Shown here piece after piece: positions 37,453-46,666 of a DNA stretch of 64,000 nt (position 1 is the stretch's first letter; each line of letters opens with the position of its first letter). The notes beneath the pieces were generated by a model. That model saw only the letters and a program-made list of their open reading frames with translations, made no database searches and was not told where the DNA came from. Made by a program: the position numbers and the translations under genes. The DNA is from JAJCYK01 sp965212195. Lineage in GTDB: Bacteria > Bacteroidota > Bacteroidia > Cytophagales > Cyclobacteriaceae. The stretch lies in assembly GCA_965212195.1 (NCBI GenBank), contig CBDBUW010000010.1, positions 930,001 to 994,000 of the forward strand. The letters run 5' to 3'.

Positions 37453-38633
37453 TTATACTATCCTTTCTGTCCCTAATATCAATCACCTGTGTAGTAGCAC
37501 AAACACCCGATTCTTCCAGGGTTAAAATAACCGATGATATCGATGTAAACTTCTTATTTAGCTATTACCAGCAGGACGGCAACCACAGTGCGGTGACGGG
37601 TGGTATGGGTACTGAAAAGCTAGAGGATCTGGCCTCCGTACTGGTGGTCAATGTCCCTTTGGACAGCAGCAGAACACTTACGGTAAGCGGAGGCCTTACC
37701 TACTATTCCAGCGCTTCCAATGATAATATAGATTTCCGGGTATCCAGTGCCTCCAAAGAAGAATTTCGTGGTGACCTTGATCTGACCCTGAGCAAATATA
37801 ATACAGCTACTGGTACCTCCCGCAAATATCAGTTCGGGGCATCCTTGGACGTTGATTATCTGTCCACCTCTCTGGGTTACGGCTGGACCAAGCTTTGGCC
37901 ACTACAAGACCGTCAACTTAGCCTTAATGGCAAGTTTTACTTCGATAGCTGGGTTTGGTTGATCTATCCGGAAGAACTAAGGGGCACTGAAAGAGCGCAA
38001 GTACCCACCAACAAAAGGCTCACCTATAACTTAAGCATCGATTATTCATGGACCATAAACAAAAGATTACAAGCTGCCATAATTGCGGAACCTACTTACC
38101 AGCACGGTTTGCTATCCACTCCTTTTCATCGGGTATTCCTGGCTGATTCTCTCGGTACCTTTTTGGAAACATTGCCCCAGGACCGCTTCAAGCTTCCCCT
38201 GGCATTAAGGCTGCACTACTTCGCCGGAGATCTTATAGTAATGCGCTTCTACTATCGGTTCTTTGTAGATAGTTGGGGTATAAAAGCTCATACTGCAAAT
38301 CTGGAAGTTCCGTTTAAGTTCGGGCCAACTTTTACCGTGTTTCCCTTCTATCGCTATCACACTCAAAAAGCCGCTAATTATTTTGCCCCCTTCCAAACGC
38401 ATCGATTTGGCGAACGGTACTATACTTCAGATTTTGACCTGTCGGACTTACACAGCCACCGTTACGGCCTGGGAGTAAGATTCACTCCTCTAAAGGGAAT
38501 AGCGCGTTTCAAGTGGAGTAAACGCAAACTTACCGAGTTCAAAGGTTTTGAATTGCGGTATGCCAACTATCAGCGGGAAGATGGACTGGATGCCTGGAAC
38601 ATCAGCGTCAACACATCTTTCGTGATACGCTGA
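37437..38633 (+). CDS. DUF3570 outer-membrane beta-barrel-like protein
   Basis: 398 residues with a signal peptide ending CVVAQ. The sequence alternates Tyr/Phe/Arg-rich beta strands (YRFFVDSWGIKAHTANLEV, YRYHTQKAANYFAPF) and ends in an aromatic-rich strand closed by VNTSFVIR, consistent with an outer-membrane barrel. The DUF4266-DUF3570 pair usually stands beside an ApbE-like FMN transferase; here an FMN reductase follows instead. Function unknown. Confidence 0.85.
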   Translation: MRLQLIILSFLSLISITCVVAQTPDSSRVKITDDIDVNFLFSYYQQDGNHSAVTGGMGTEKLEDLASVLVVNVPLDSSRTLTVSGGLTYYSSASNDNIDFRVSSASKEEFRGDLDLTLSKYNTATGTSRKYQFGASLDVDYLSTSLGYGWTKLWPLQDRQLSLNGKFYFDSWVWLIYPEELRGTERAQVPTNKRLTYNLSIDYSWTINKRLQAAIIAEPTYQHGLLSTPFHRVFLADSLGTFLETLPQDRFKLPLALRLHYFAGDLIVMRFYYRFFVDSWGIKAHTANLEVPFKFGPTFTVFPFYRYHTQKAANYFAPFQTHRFGERYYTSDFDLSDLHSHRYGLGVRFTPLKGIARFKWSKRKLTEFKGFELRYANYQREDGLDAWNISVNTSFVIR

Positions 38634-38673
38634 GGATTTGAGAGTAAAGATTTTTAAATATCCCTTTTGACCT

Positions 38674-38681
38674 TATCTTTG
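38674..38681 (+). promoter_or_regulatory. -7 element of the FMN reductase gene
   Basis: TATCTTTG, perfect TAnnTTTG, 19 bp before ATG 38701. No TTG at the right distance. Confidence 0.45.
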
Positions 38682-38700
38682 AAGCCATAACCTTTTTTTT

Positions 38701-39225
38701 ATGATCACCATTATTTGCACAACCAACCGGAAGCCCTCCAAATCCAGGGTGGTTGCAGAATTTTATCAGTCACTCTTGGACCAAGCAGAGTCAAAAAGCC
38801 GCATTATGGACTTGAGTGATTTACCCCCGGATTTCACATCCACCGCCTTATATGAAAATGCTGGCAACAATGAATCCTTCAATCAACTAATGGGGCAAAT
38901 TGAGGACTGTGAAAAATTTGTATTTATCGTGCCAGAATACAATGGCTCATTTCCCGGTGTCCTTAAAGCATTTATTGATGGCCTTAAATATCCCGCGTCC
39001 TTTAAAGACAAAAAATGCGCACTTGTGGGTATTTCCTCAGGCACTCAAGGCGGCGCACTAGCCCTCAGTCACTTAACGGATATATTCAACTATTTGGGTA
39101 TGAATGTTCTGGCTTTGAAGGTGCGAATGCCTCGAATTGAAGCCATTTTAATTGACGGCAAGATAACCGATGACTTTTCTTTAGAACTTTTGGATATGCA
39201 GATCGAGCAGTTACTGAAATTCTAA
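38701..39225 (+). CDS. NAD(P)H-dependent FMN reductase
   Basis: 174 residues of the flavodoxin-like FMN_red family: phosphate loop ICTTNRKPSKSRVV and the characteristic VPEYNGSFPGVLKAFIDGL, then SSGTQGGALAL. Cytosolic. It ends at a hairpin terminator shared with the convergent ftsZ. Confidence 0.9.
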   Translation: MITIICTTNRKPSKSRVVAEFYQSLLDQAESKSRIMDLSDLPPDFTSTALYENAGNNESFNQLMGQIEDCEKFVFIVPEYNGSFPGVLKAFIDGLKYPASFKDKKCALVGISSGTQGGALALSHLTDIFNYLGMNVLALKVRMPRIEAILIDGKITDDFSLELLDMQIEQLLKF

Positions 39226-39230
39226 AAAAT

Positions 39231-39257
39231 GAAAAAGCCCCCATTGGAGGCTTTTTC
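39231..39257. terminator. Bidirectional terminator between FMN reductase and ftsZ
   Basis: Stem GAAAAAGCC (39231-39239)/GGCTTTTTC (39249-39257) with a 9-nt loop and T-runs on both strands, 6 bp after the reductase stop and 58 bp after the ftsZ stop. Confidence 0.85.
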
Positions 39258-39314
39258 CCACTAAACATCAAAAAACCACTTAACTATCAACTATAAAAAA
39301 TTTCCCAAAAGGGA

Positions 39315-40856
39315 TTAGTCCACATTATCGTGCAAGTATTTGTTATTGCCCAAGATCTGATTGTCATCATTCAGATGGTACTTAGAGATATTCTTCTCTG
39401 AGCTATGGGGCACGTCTTGCAGGCGCACATCTTTGCGCAGGTAAGCTGGTACATCCAGCTTTTCTTTAAAATTATCGGTAGTAACAGGATTGCTCACACC
39501 TTTCAGGCGGTTGACCCGGTCTTCAGCTTGCTTCTGCAACATCTGTCTTTTGTTTTCCACAGCTTCAGAATGTTGCTTGGGAATAAAAGCGCTTTCGATG
39601 GGCTTATCTGTTTCCTCTGCAGTTTGTGAGTTCGTCTCCATGTCAAACTCCCACTCAATCACATTCTGGTCCTGGTCTTCCTCCGGCTGCTCTAACTCGG
39701 TATGTTCAGGCTTCTCATTCTCAATGGGTTTGGAGAATCCTTCAAAAGCATAACCTTTCTTGGGTTGACTCGGTGATTCTGATTGTTCATTATTTTTGGC
39801 AAAGCCGCCGAATAGTTTTATTTGTTTGTTCGATTCCAGGTCAAATACCTTTTTCTCAGGCTGTAACGACAAGGTCCCAGTGTTGTTGTCAAATCCTGTG
39901 GCAATCAATGTTACCCGTATGCTTTCACCAAGATCGGGGTCTACACCATGACCGAAGATCACCTCTGCATCCGTACCGGCCATTTCCTGAATGTATTCGG
40001 TAATGTCGGTAAGTTCGTCCATTTGAAGTTCTGCTTCCTCTCCACTAATAATGGATAGCAGTATCTTTTGAGCCCCGTGAATATTCTCGTTGTTCAGTAA
40101 AGGAGAAGACATGGCTTCCTCGGCGGCTCTGCGGGCGCGGTTTTCGCCTTCGGTGGTGGAAGATCCCATCACAGCTGCTCCGGAGTCATTCATGACGGTT
40201 TTAACGTCTTCAAAGTCCACATTTACATATCCGGGCACGGTTATGATCTCCGCAATCCCCTTACTGGCGGTTGTAAGTACATTATCGGCCTTAGCAAAGG
40301 CTTCGCTTATAGCCAGATTACCGTGGATTTCACGAAGTTTGTCATTGAGAATTACCAGTACGGTGTCGCAATTCTCTTTCATTTCTTTAATGCCTAATTC
40401 CGCCTGCTCCATTTTCTTTTTGCCCTCGAAGCCGAAGGGTACCGTAACGATTCCTACCGTGAGGATCTCCAACTCTTTGGCCACTCTGGCAATCACCGGG
40501 GCAGCTCCAGTACCGGTACCACCACCCATACCGGCAGTTATAAATACCATTCTGGTGTCCTCTTGCAACAGTTCCCGGATCTCTTCCTTGTTTTCCAAGG
40601 CGGCATTCTTCCCAACCTCGGGATTGGCCCCTGCGCCTAAACCTTGGGTTAGATGCACCCCAATTTGCAGACGGTTGGGAATAGGACTGTTGTTTAAAGC
40701 TTGTGAGTCTGTGTTGCACACAATGAACTCTACATCCTTAATACCTTGATTAAACATGTGGTTGACAGCATTGCTGCCTCCTCCCCCCACACCGATCACT
40801 TTTATGATCGATTTATGGTGTTTGGGAAACTCGAATTTATAGGTGTTTAGTGACAT
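39315..40856 (-). CDS. ftsZ: Cell division protein FtsZ
   Basis: 513 residues. Tubulin-like GTPase forming the Z ring. GTP-binding GVGGGGSNAVNHM and the signature GGGTGTGAAPVIA, T7 loop NVDFEDVKTVMND. After about residue 330 comes a long acidic, Gln-rich linker (about 140 residues) and a C-terminal peptide DVPAYLRKDVRLQDVPH, the form of the conserved anchoring motif in Bacteroidota, which precedes a further 35 residues. Last gene of the dcw cluster, 36 bp after ftsA. Confidence 0.97.
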   Translation of the reverse strand: MSLNTYKFEFPKHHKSIIKVIGVGGGGSNAVNHMFNQGIKDVEFIVCNTDSQALNNSPIPNRLQIGVHLTQGLGAGANPEVGKNAALENKEEIRELLQEDTRMVFITAGMGGGTGTGAAPVIARVAKELEILTVGIVTVPFGFEGKKKMEQAELGIKEMKENCDTVLVILNDKLREIHGNLAISEAFAKADNVLTTASKGIAEIITVPGYVNVDFEDVKTVMNDSGAAVMGSSTTEGENRARRAAEEAMSSPLLNNENIHGAQKILLSIISGEEAELQMDELTDITEYIQEMAGTDAEVIFGHGVDPDLGESIRVTLIATGFDNNTGTLSLQPEKKVFDLESNKQIKLFGGFAKNNEQSESPSQPKKGYAFEGFSKPIENEKPEHTELEQPEEDQDQNVIEWEFDMETNSQTAEETDKPIESAFIPKQHSEAVENKRQMLQKQAEDRVNRLKGVSNPVTTDNFKEKLDVPAYLRKDVRLQDVPHSSEKNISKYHLNDDNQILGNNKYLHDNVD

Positions 40857-40892
40857 GGTAAAAAAATTTATTTGCGATAATGTTTTAGTATT

Positions 40893-42188
40893 CTAATAGT
40901 CTTTGTCGTCAAAATCATCAATTAAAAGATCTTTGGTTTTATCCAGGATCCTTCGGAAAAAATCAGCACCGTTACTGCTTTCACGAACCGGAGTATGTCC
41001 TACTCCTACTTGCTGATAGCGGTTCTCGCGTTCATCCAGAGCCCTGAACCCGGATAATACCAGCCCGATACTGGTAGCGAACATAGGACTCTTCACCACT
41101 TCTACTTTGCTCTTACCCAAATGCTCATTGGGATAGCCGATACGGGCATCCATCCCCGTCATATACTCAAATAGTTGCTTGGCATATTGCAGTTGGGAAC
41201 CACCACCGGTAATGACCAAACCTCCCGCCAGCTTATTCTCAAAACCCGATGTGATGATCTCGGTGTGAACCAACTCGATGATCTCCTCCATTCGGGCTTC
41301 AATGATGTGAGCCAGATTCTTAATGGAGATCTCTTTAGGCGGCCGGTTGCGAAGCCCCGGGATACTAACAATCTCATTGGGATTGGCTTCTTCCGCTATG
41401 GCCTTGCCAAACTTTACCTTCAGTTGCTCAGCCTGATGCTGCATTACGGAGCATCCCTGCTTTATATCGCTGGTAATGATGTTGCCTCCAAATGGCACTA
41501 CGGCAGTATGGCGGATTATATTATCATGGAACAGCGCAATATCGGTGGTGCCACCGCCTATGTCCACCAGACATACACCAGCTTCTTTTTCTTCATCGCT
41601 GAGTACTGCCAGACTAGAAGCCAGGGGCTCTAGAATAAGGTTCTCAATTTCCAGACCGGCACGGCGAACACATTTATTTACGTTGTTAATAGCGTTGGTT
41701 TGAGCAGTGATCACGTGAAAATCTGCTTCCAGTTTCACTCCCGACATCCCTACAGGATCTTTGATACCTTCTTCATAATCTACCACATAATCCTGGGGCA
41801 TTACGTGGATGATCTCACTTCCAGGAGGGATCACAATGCGATACATGTCATTGGTGAGGCGATTTACATCCTCAATGGTGATCTCATCGTCATTCGATTT
41901 TCGGGTAATGCTCCCATGGTGAACAGAGCTTTTAATATGTTGGCCAGCTATACCTACGTTGACTACCCGGATATTTATTCCGGCCTGTTCTTCAGCCTCA
42001 CCGACAGCCTTGGAAATTGCATGCACCGTTTTATCGATATTGGTTACAATACCCCGGATTACTCCATCCGAAACAGCTTTGCCCATACCAAGCACTTCCA
42101 GCTTTCCGTATTCGTTTTTGCGACCTACGATGGCACAAATCTTTGTGGTTCCAATGTCTAAGCCAACAACGATTTTGTCTTTTTGCAT
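40893..42188 (-). CDS. ftsA: Cell division protein FtsA
   Basis: 431 residues. Actin-like membrane tether of FtsZ. Phosphate-1 motif VVGLDIGTTKICAIVG, SHS2 insert, CLVDIGGGTTDIA and LVITGGGSQL. The C-terminus DFFRRILDKTKDLLIDDFDD holds the amphipathic membrane-binding helix (FFRRILDKTKDLL). Sits between ftsQ and ftsZ as usual. Confidence 0.97.
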   Translation of the reverse strand: MQKDKIVVGLDIGTTKICAIVGRKNEYGKLEVLGMGKAVSDGVIRGIVTNIDKTVHAISKAVGEAEEQAGINIRVVNVGIAGQHIKSSVHHGSITRKSNDDEITIEDVNRLTNDMYRIVIPPGSEIIHVMPQDYVVDYEEGIKDPVGMSGVKLEADFHVITAQTNAINNVNKCVRRAGLEIENLILEPLASSLAVLSDEEKEAGVCLVDIGGGTTDIALFHDNIIRHTAVVPFGGNIITSDIKQGCSVMQHQAEQLKVKFGKAIAEEANPNEIVSIPGLRNRPPKEISIKNLAHIIEARMEEIIELVHTEIITSGFENKLAGGLVITGGGSQLQYAKQLFEYMTGMDARIGYPNEHLGKSKVEVVKSPMFATSIGLVLSGFRALDERENRYQQVGVGHTPVRESSNGADFFRRILDKTKDLLIDDFDDKDY

Positions 42189-42246
42189 TGTTTTGGTATT
42201 AAATTGTTAATAGTTATAAGTTTAGTTTTATGATTAATTAAGTAGT

Positions 42247-43008
42247 TCATTCACAGATAATCTGCTCCCGGTATTGCACATTTACCCGGTTATATTTGTT
42301 CCACCCTTCTTTGGGTAAGATCTTTTTATAAAAAAGCTCCAAGCGCTGGAATTTGCTGGACATATCGTCGGCATTTCCAAACTCGATATATTGCTTGCCC
42401 ACTTGTGGGTATAATACGATGTTACCTTTCTCATCTATGTCCAATTGAGCAATCTGAGCCTTCCAAAAATCGTCCTCATCTATAAACTGTAACAAGGCCA
42501 GTATTTGGTGAGATTCATCTGGAACTCGCCCACCCTCTTCGATCAATTGGTCGGTATAATTGCCGGACACTAGGGGCACCCGGGCGCTGAACGTTTCTGA
42601 TGTCGCCAGGATATTACCCTCTTTGGTGATATAGGCATCAGGCTTTTGAGGTCTCAGCAACCGTGCTATGGGTGTACTTTGGGTTACCTGCACCACCAAT
42701 TTTCCTTTGAGATTTTTGAATACCTGAGCTTGCTCGATATATTGATGGCTGAGCAATCTCTGCTCCATTTCATGAAGCTCCCCTTCGGTAATGTTCTGAC
42801 CTATTACCTCTTGGGTGCCGGAGGCCAATTCTTTAATATCCTCTCTGGAGATAAACAAGTTGCCGTTTTGGTTCAGGATACTGATATCCATATCTAAGCT
42901 CGATTTGGTATGGTGTTTTTTCTCCACAAAACCGATCAGCGCCACCAAAACCAGACAGCCCAGTACAATTTTTCCAGAATGGATAAGTGATTTATTTGTC
43001 TTTATCAT
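42247..43008 (-). CDS. ftsQ: Cell division protein FtsQ
   Basis: 253 residues, bitopic. One membrane helix near residues 12-28 (IVLGCLVLVALIGFV), a short POTRA-like region (LFISREDIKEL...) and a beta domain with AQVFKNLKGKLVVQVTQSTPIARL. FtsQ links early and late divisome proteins. Weakly conserved in Bacteroidota; position between murC and ftsA supports the call. Start overlaps murC by 17 bp. Confidence 0.88.
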   Translation of the reverse strand: MIKTNKSLIHSGKIVLGCLVLVALIGFVEKKHHTKSSLDMDISILNQNGNLFISREDIKELASGTQEVIGQNITEGELHEMEQRLLSHQYIEQAQVFKNLKGKLVVQVTQSTPIARLLRPQKPDAYITKEGNILATSETFSARVPLVSGNYTDQLIEEGGRVPDESHQILALLQFIDEDDFWKAQIAQLDIDEKGNIVLYPQVGKQYIEFGNADDMSSKFQRLELFYKKILPKEGWNKYNRVNVQYREQIICE

Positions 43009-44392
43009 GATCTTCTAAAGCTTCTTTAATGGGTTGTACTAATTGGTCAATGTCACCCGCTCCAATAGTAAGAATTACCTGATGCGGTTTTTTGCTCAGT
43101 TCCTCTACCACATTATCCATAGTCACCAGGTGATAGGGTACAGTGAGCTCCTTTCCTATCAAATTGGAGGTCACTCCGGGAATAGGCTTTTCCCGCGCAG
43201 GGTATATATCCAGCAAATAAACTTCACTGGCCAAACTCAAGCTGCTGCCGAATTCCACTGCAAAATCTTTGGTCCGACTGAACAAATGAGGCTGAAACAC
43301 GGCGGTTACTTGTTGATCTGGGAACAGCTTTTTCACGGAATACAACAAGGCCTTTATTTCGACAGGATGATGGGCGTAGTCATCGATAAAGACCAGGTTG
43401 GATTCGTTAATAATGAATTCAAAGCGTCTTTTAACACCCGTGTATGAGGCTAGAGCTTTGCGAATCTCCTTTTCGTCCAAACCCAGTGACCAGCCTACAG
43501 CTATGGCCGACATGGCATTTTCAACGTTGTGGAATCCTGGCATGCCTAAGTTCAATTGATCCATGTTAATATCCGGTGATGTAAAGTCAAAAATGAATGT
43601 GTTATCCTTGATGGCTACTTGAGTAGCACTAAAAAAGCCTGATTCTATCCCGTACGAATACCCCCTAACCCCTGATGGAATGTGATCCTTCAACTGTTGA
43701 TAGACCCGATTATTTATGAATACCTTCCCGCCGGGTTTTATTCGTGATAAAAAGTCTCTAAAACTTTGGTGCATATGATCTACATCACCATAAATATCCA
43801 GGTGATCTGCATCCATAGCGGTAATCACCGCCACATCGGGATTAAGTGTCAGGAAAGAGCGGTCGAACTCATCGGCTTCAACCACTACTACCTGGTCCTG
43901 TGCGGCCTCTGGTTCTAGAATAATATTGCTCCCGTAATTTTGGGTGATACCCCCGATAAAAGCAGTACTGGCCCGGTTGGATTGCTTCAGCATATGCCCT
44001 ATCATGGAACAAGTGGTAGTTTTGCCGTGCGTACCTGCCACAGCCACCGTAAAATAGGGTTCGGTGACCATACCCAGCATTTCCGATCGTTTCAGGAAGG
44101 GCACGCCCAGCTGCTCCAAGGTAATTCGGATGCGGTTCTCCTGGGGTATGGCGGGAGTATAAACCACTAATCTACCCGGATGCTCTGCTATGAACTCTTC
44201 AGGGATGGTATCGCTGTCGTCCTGGTAACTGATGTTGATACCTTGCGCTTCCAATCCTTCGGTGATAGCAGTTCGAGCACGATCGTAACCGGCAATAGCC
44301 AGACCCTGCTGCTTACACCACTGTGCCAGTGCGCTCATCCCGATTCCTCCTATGCCTAAAAAATAGATCATATTTACCTCTTGCAATTTCAA
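42992..44392 (-). CDS. murC: UDP-N-acetylmuramate-L-alanine ligase
   Basis: 466 residues. Adds L-Ala to UDP-MurNAc. N-terminal IYFLGIGGIGMSALAQ, P-loop VAGTHGKTTTCSMIGH and EADEFDRSF, then DDYAHHPVEIKALL. The frame begins with TTG at 44392, overlapping the murG stop (TTGA). This leaves the seven residues before MIYFLGIGG, as in flavobacterial MurC; the ATG at 44371 is the alternative. Confidence 0.95.
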   Translation of the reverse strand: MKLQEVNMIYFLGIGGIGMSALAQWCKQQGLAIAGYDRARTAITEGLEAQGINISYQDDSDTIPEEFIAEHPGRLVVYTPAIPQENRIRITLEQLGVPFLKRSEMLGMVTEPYFTVAVAGTHGKTTTCSMIGHMLKQSNRASTAFIGGITQNYGSNIILEPEAAQDQVVVVEADEFDRSFLTLNPDVAVITAMDADHLDIYGDVDHMHQSFRDFLSRIKPGGKVFINNRVYQQLKDHIPSGVRGYSYGIESGFFSATQVAIKDNTFIFDFTSPDINMDQLNLGMPGFHNVENAMSAIAVGWSLGLDEKEIRKALASYTGVKRRFEFIINESNLVFIDDYAHHPVEIKALLYSVKKLFPDQQVTAVFQPHLFSRTKDFAVEFGSSLSLASEVYLLDIYPAREKPIPGVTSNLIGKELTVPYHLVTMDNVVEELSKKPHQVILTIGAGDIDQLVQPIKEALEDHDKDK

Positions 44393-45498
44393 CTTGCCAG
44401 TTTCAATACTTCATTAGCAATATGCCTGGCCGCTTGTGGCCGGGCCATCTTACTGATATTCTTACTCAGAATTTTCTGTTTTTCAATATCCTGTACTAAG
44501 GATATGGCCTCCGTTACCAGCTTGTGGGGCGCTTCGTGGTCCTTGATCAGCAAAGCAGCCTGTGAGTCCACTAGAGCCTGAGCATTTTTAGTCTGATGAT
44601 CCTCCGCCACGTTAGGGGAAGGCACCAGGATCACTGGCTTTCCCGTGAGGCACAACTCAGCAATGGACAATGCTCCGGCTCTCGATATCACTACATCAGC
44701 TGCCGCGTAAGCCAAATCCATTTCCTTGATAAATTCAAATACCCGCAAATTGGACTGGTCGATGTCCACCAGGGTGTTTTTGATCTCCTGGTAATAAAGC
44801 TTGCCGGTCTGCCAGATCACCTGTACTTGTTGCTCGCGGAACTGCTGCAGTTTTCCTAATAGACTTTGATTAATAGTCCTGGCTCCCAGGCTACCACCAA
44901 ATACCAATACTGTGGCTTTGTGTGCATCCAGCTTAAAGAAATCCAGAGCTTGTTGACGAAGAGTATGGACCTCCATCAACTGTGCACGCACAGGGTTGCC
45001 TGTGAACACCAATTTATCTTTGGGGAAAAAGCGCTCCATATTTTCATACGCCACACAAATGGTTTTAACTTTGGGCGCCAGCCATTTGTTGGCCAGCCCG
45101 GCATAGCCATTTTGTTCCTGTATTAAAGTAGGGATTCGACGTCGGGTGGCGGCATATAGTATGGGACCACTGGCATAGCCTCCGAATCCTACTACTACAT
45201 GGGGCTTGAATCTTTTTAGGATCCCTCCAGCCTTCAAGATAGAAACCAATAATTTGAAGGGAAACAACAAATTTCCCAAGGATAACCTGCGCTGCAATCC
45301 GGTAATGGAAAGCCCCTCTATCTTATACCCCGCCTCGGGTACTTTTTGCATTTCCATCTTCCCACGTGCTCCTACAAAGAGGATTTCGATATCCTGGTTC
45401 ATTTGCTTGAGGGTGTTGGCAATGGCAATGGCCGGATAAATATGGCCGCCTGTGCCTCCACCGGAAATTATGATGCGATATGGTTGCGTAGATTCCAA
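44389..45498 (-). CDS. murG: UDP-GlcNAc:undecaprenyl-PP-MurNAc-pentapeptide GlcNAc transferase
   Basis: Converts lipid I to lipid II at the cytosolic face of the membrane. GGGTGGHIYPAIAIAN near the N-terminus, GGYASGPI, GGSLGARTIN and the nucleotide-sugar site ISRAGALSIAELCLTGKPVILVPSP. I place the start at TTG 45498 (ESTQPYRIIISGGG, about 369 residues, usual length); a GTG at 45534 in frame would overlap ftsW by 26 bp and add residues that are only ftsW sequence in another frame. Start is uncertain. Confidence 0.93.
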   Translation of the reverse strand: MESTQPYRIIISGGGTGGHIYPAIAIANTLKQMNQDIEILFVGARGKMEMQKVPEAGYKIEGLSITGLQRRLSLGNLLFPFKLLVSILKAGGILKRFKPHVVVGFGGYASGPILYAATRRRIPTLIQEQNGYAGLANKWLAPKVKTICVAYENMERFFPKDKLVFTGNPVRAQLMEVHTLRQQALDFFKLDAHKATVLVFGGSLGARTINQSLLGKLQQFREQQVQVIWQTGKLYYQEIKNTLVDIDQSNLRVFEFIKEMDLAYAAADVVISRAGALSIAELCLTGKPVILVPSPNVAEDHQTKNAQALVDSQAALLIKDHEAPHKLVTEAISLVQDIEKQKILSKNISKMARPQAARHIANEVLKLAS

Positions 45499-45508
45499 GT
45501 TCTTTTTA

Positions 45509-46666
45509 CTAAGCCGCTTTCGACAAGCTGCCACTTACTTTTAGCTTGCGATCCATCTGTTGGTTCTGTTCCTCTTTACTGACACTTAAAATGATGCCCA
45601 GGGCAATACCATTGAATAGCAGGGAAGTCCCCCCCATGCTTACTAAGGGCAAGGGCAAACCCGTTATAGGGCCCAGGCCTACTGCAACACCCATATTGAC
45701 CAGTGCCTGCGCCACCAGCGCAAAAGCCAATCCCGCCGAAAGCAAGCCCCCGAAGGCCCGGTCGCTTTTGGCCACGGTACGCATACCCCGGTACAAGAGC
45801 GTCAGGTACAGCATGATCACCCCGATGGCTCCTAGAAACCCATATTCTTCAATGATAATAGCGTAGATGAAATCTGAATAGGGATGTGGCAGGAAGTTTC
45901 GCCGGACACTTTTGCCTGGTCCTTTTCCGGTAATACCACCCGTCGCAATGGCTATGTAGGATTGTTCGGCTTGGAATGGTATCTCCTCGTTACTGAAAAA
46001 ACGCTCTACTCTAGATACGACCGTTTCTCCTCGTTGGCCAAATTGTACAGCTAGGCTTCCTGCCAGGGCACCCACTATCAATAACATCAATAAATATTTT
46101 ATAGGGACCCGTCCGATAAACATGATCAGCAGACAGGTCAGGAATAATAGCAATCCTGATGAAAAATCAGTCATGGCTATTAATCCGCATATTACCCCGC
46201 ACCACAAAAGCATAGGGATGAAAGATTCTTTGAAGTCGGCAATATTCTGTTGGCGTTTGGACAACATGCTGGCCAGATTGGCGATAAGAGCCAGTTTTGC
46301 CAGGTCCGAAGGCTGGAATGGTTGATTAATTAGAGGTATAGTGATCCAACGGGTGGCATCGTTGATGTTAACGCCGTATTTCCAGGTTATGATCAGCAAC
46401 GGTACAGACAACCAGAGAGCAAACTGGCTCAACCTGGAGTAGTACCGGTAGTCGATCTTATGGGCTACCCACATGGCGCTTAGGCTTAACAACACCAGCC
46501 CGGAATGCTTGAACAGGTAATGTTCTGTATTCCCATCCATCATTTTGTATGCCAGGGTGCCGGTAGCACTGTAAACCACCAATATGCTTAAGCAAGAAAG
46601 CAATATCACTACCGTCCAGATCACTGGATCACCATTTATATGTTTTTGAGTCCACGCCTTAATCAT
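45509..46666 (-). CDS. ftsW: Lipid II polymerase/divisome SEDS protein FtsW
   Basis: About 385 residues with ten membrane helices. SEDS-family peptidoglycan glycosyltransferase partner of FtsI. FQPSDLAKLALI, the GGITGKGPGKS loop, FIYAIIIEEYGFLGA and the C-terminal GLPLPLVSMGGTSLLFNG are diagnostic. ATG at 46666 overlaps the murD TGA by one base (TGATG); a GTG one codon earlier is possible. Confidence 0.95.
   Translation of the reverse strand: MIKAWTQKHINGDPVIWTVVILLSCLSILVVYSATGTLAYKMMDGNTEHYLFKHSGLVLLSLSAMWVAHKIDYRYYSRLSQFALWLSVPLLIITWKYGVNINDATRWITIPLINQPFQPSDLAKLALIANLASMLSKRQQNIADFKESFIPMLLWCGVICGLIAMTDFSSGLLLFLTCLLIMFIGRVPIKYLLMLLIVGALAGSLAVQFGQRGETVVSRVERFFSNEEIPFQAEQSYIAIATGGITGKGPGKSVRRNFLPHPYSDFIYAIIIEEYGFLGAIGVIMLYLTLLYRGMRTVAKSDRAFGGLLSAGLAFALVAQALVNMGVAVGLGPITGLPLPLVSMGGTSLLFNGIALGIILSVSKEEQNQQMDRKLKVSGSLSKAA

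Noticed and set aside
40090..40749. 219-codon frame antisense to ftsZ
   Set aside because: Mirror of a conserved gene, low-complexity Ser/Ala-rich product, no start signal.
41700..42161. 153-codon frame antisense to ftsA
   Set aside because: Shadow of ftsA codon usage; no family resemblance.
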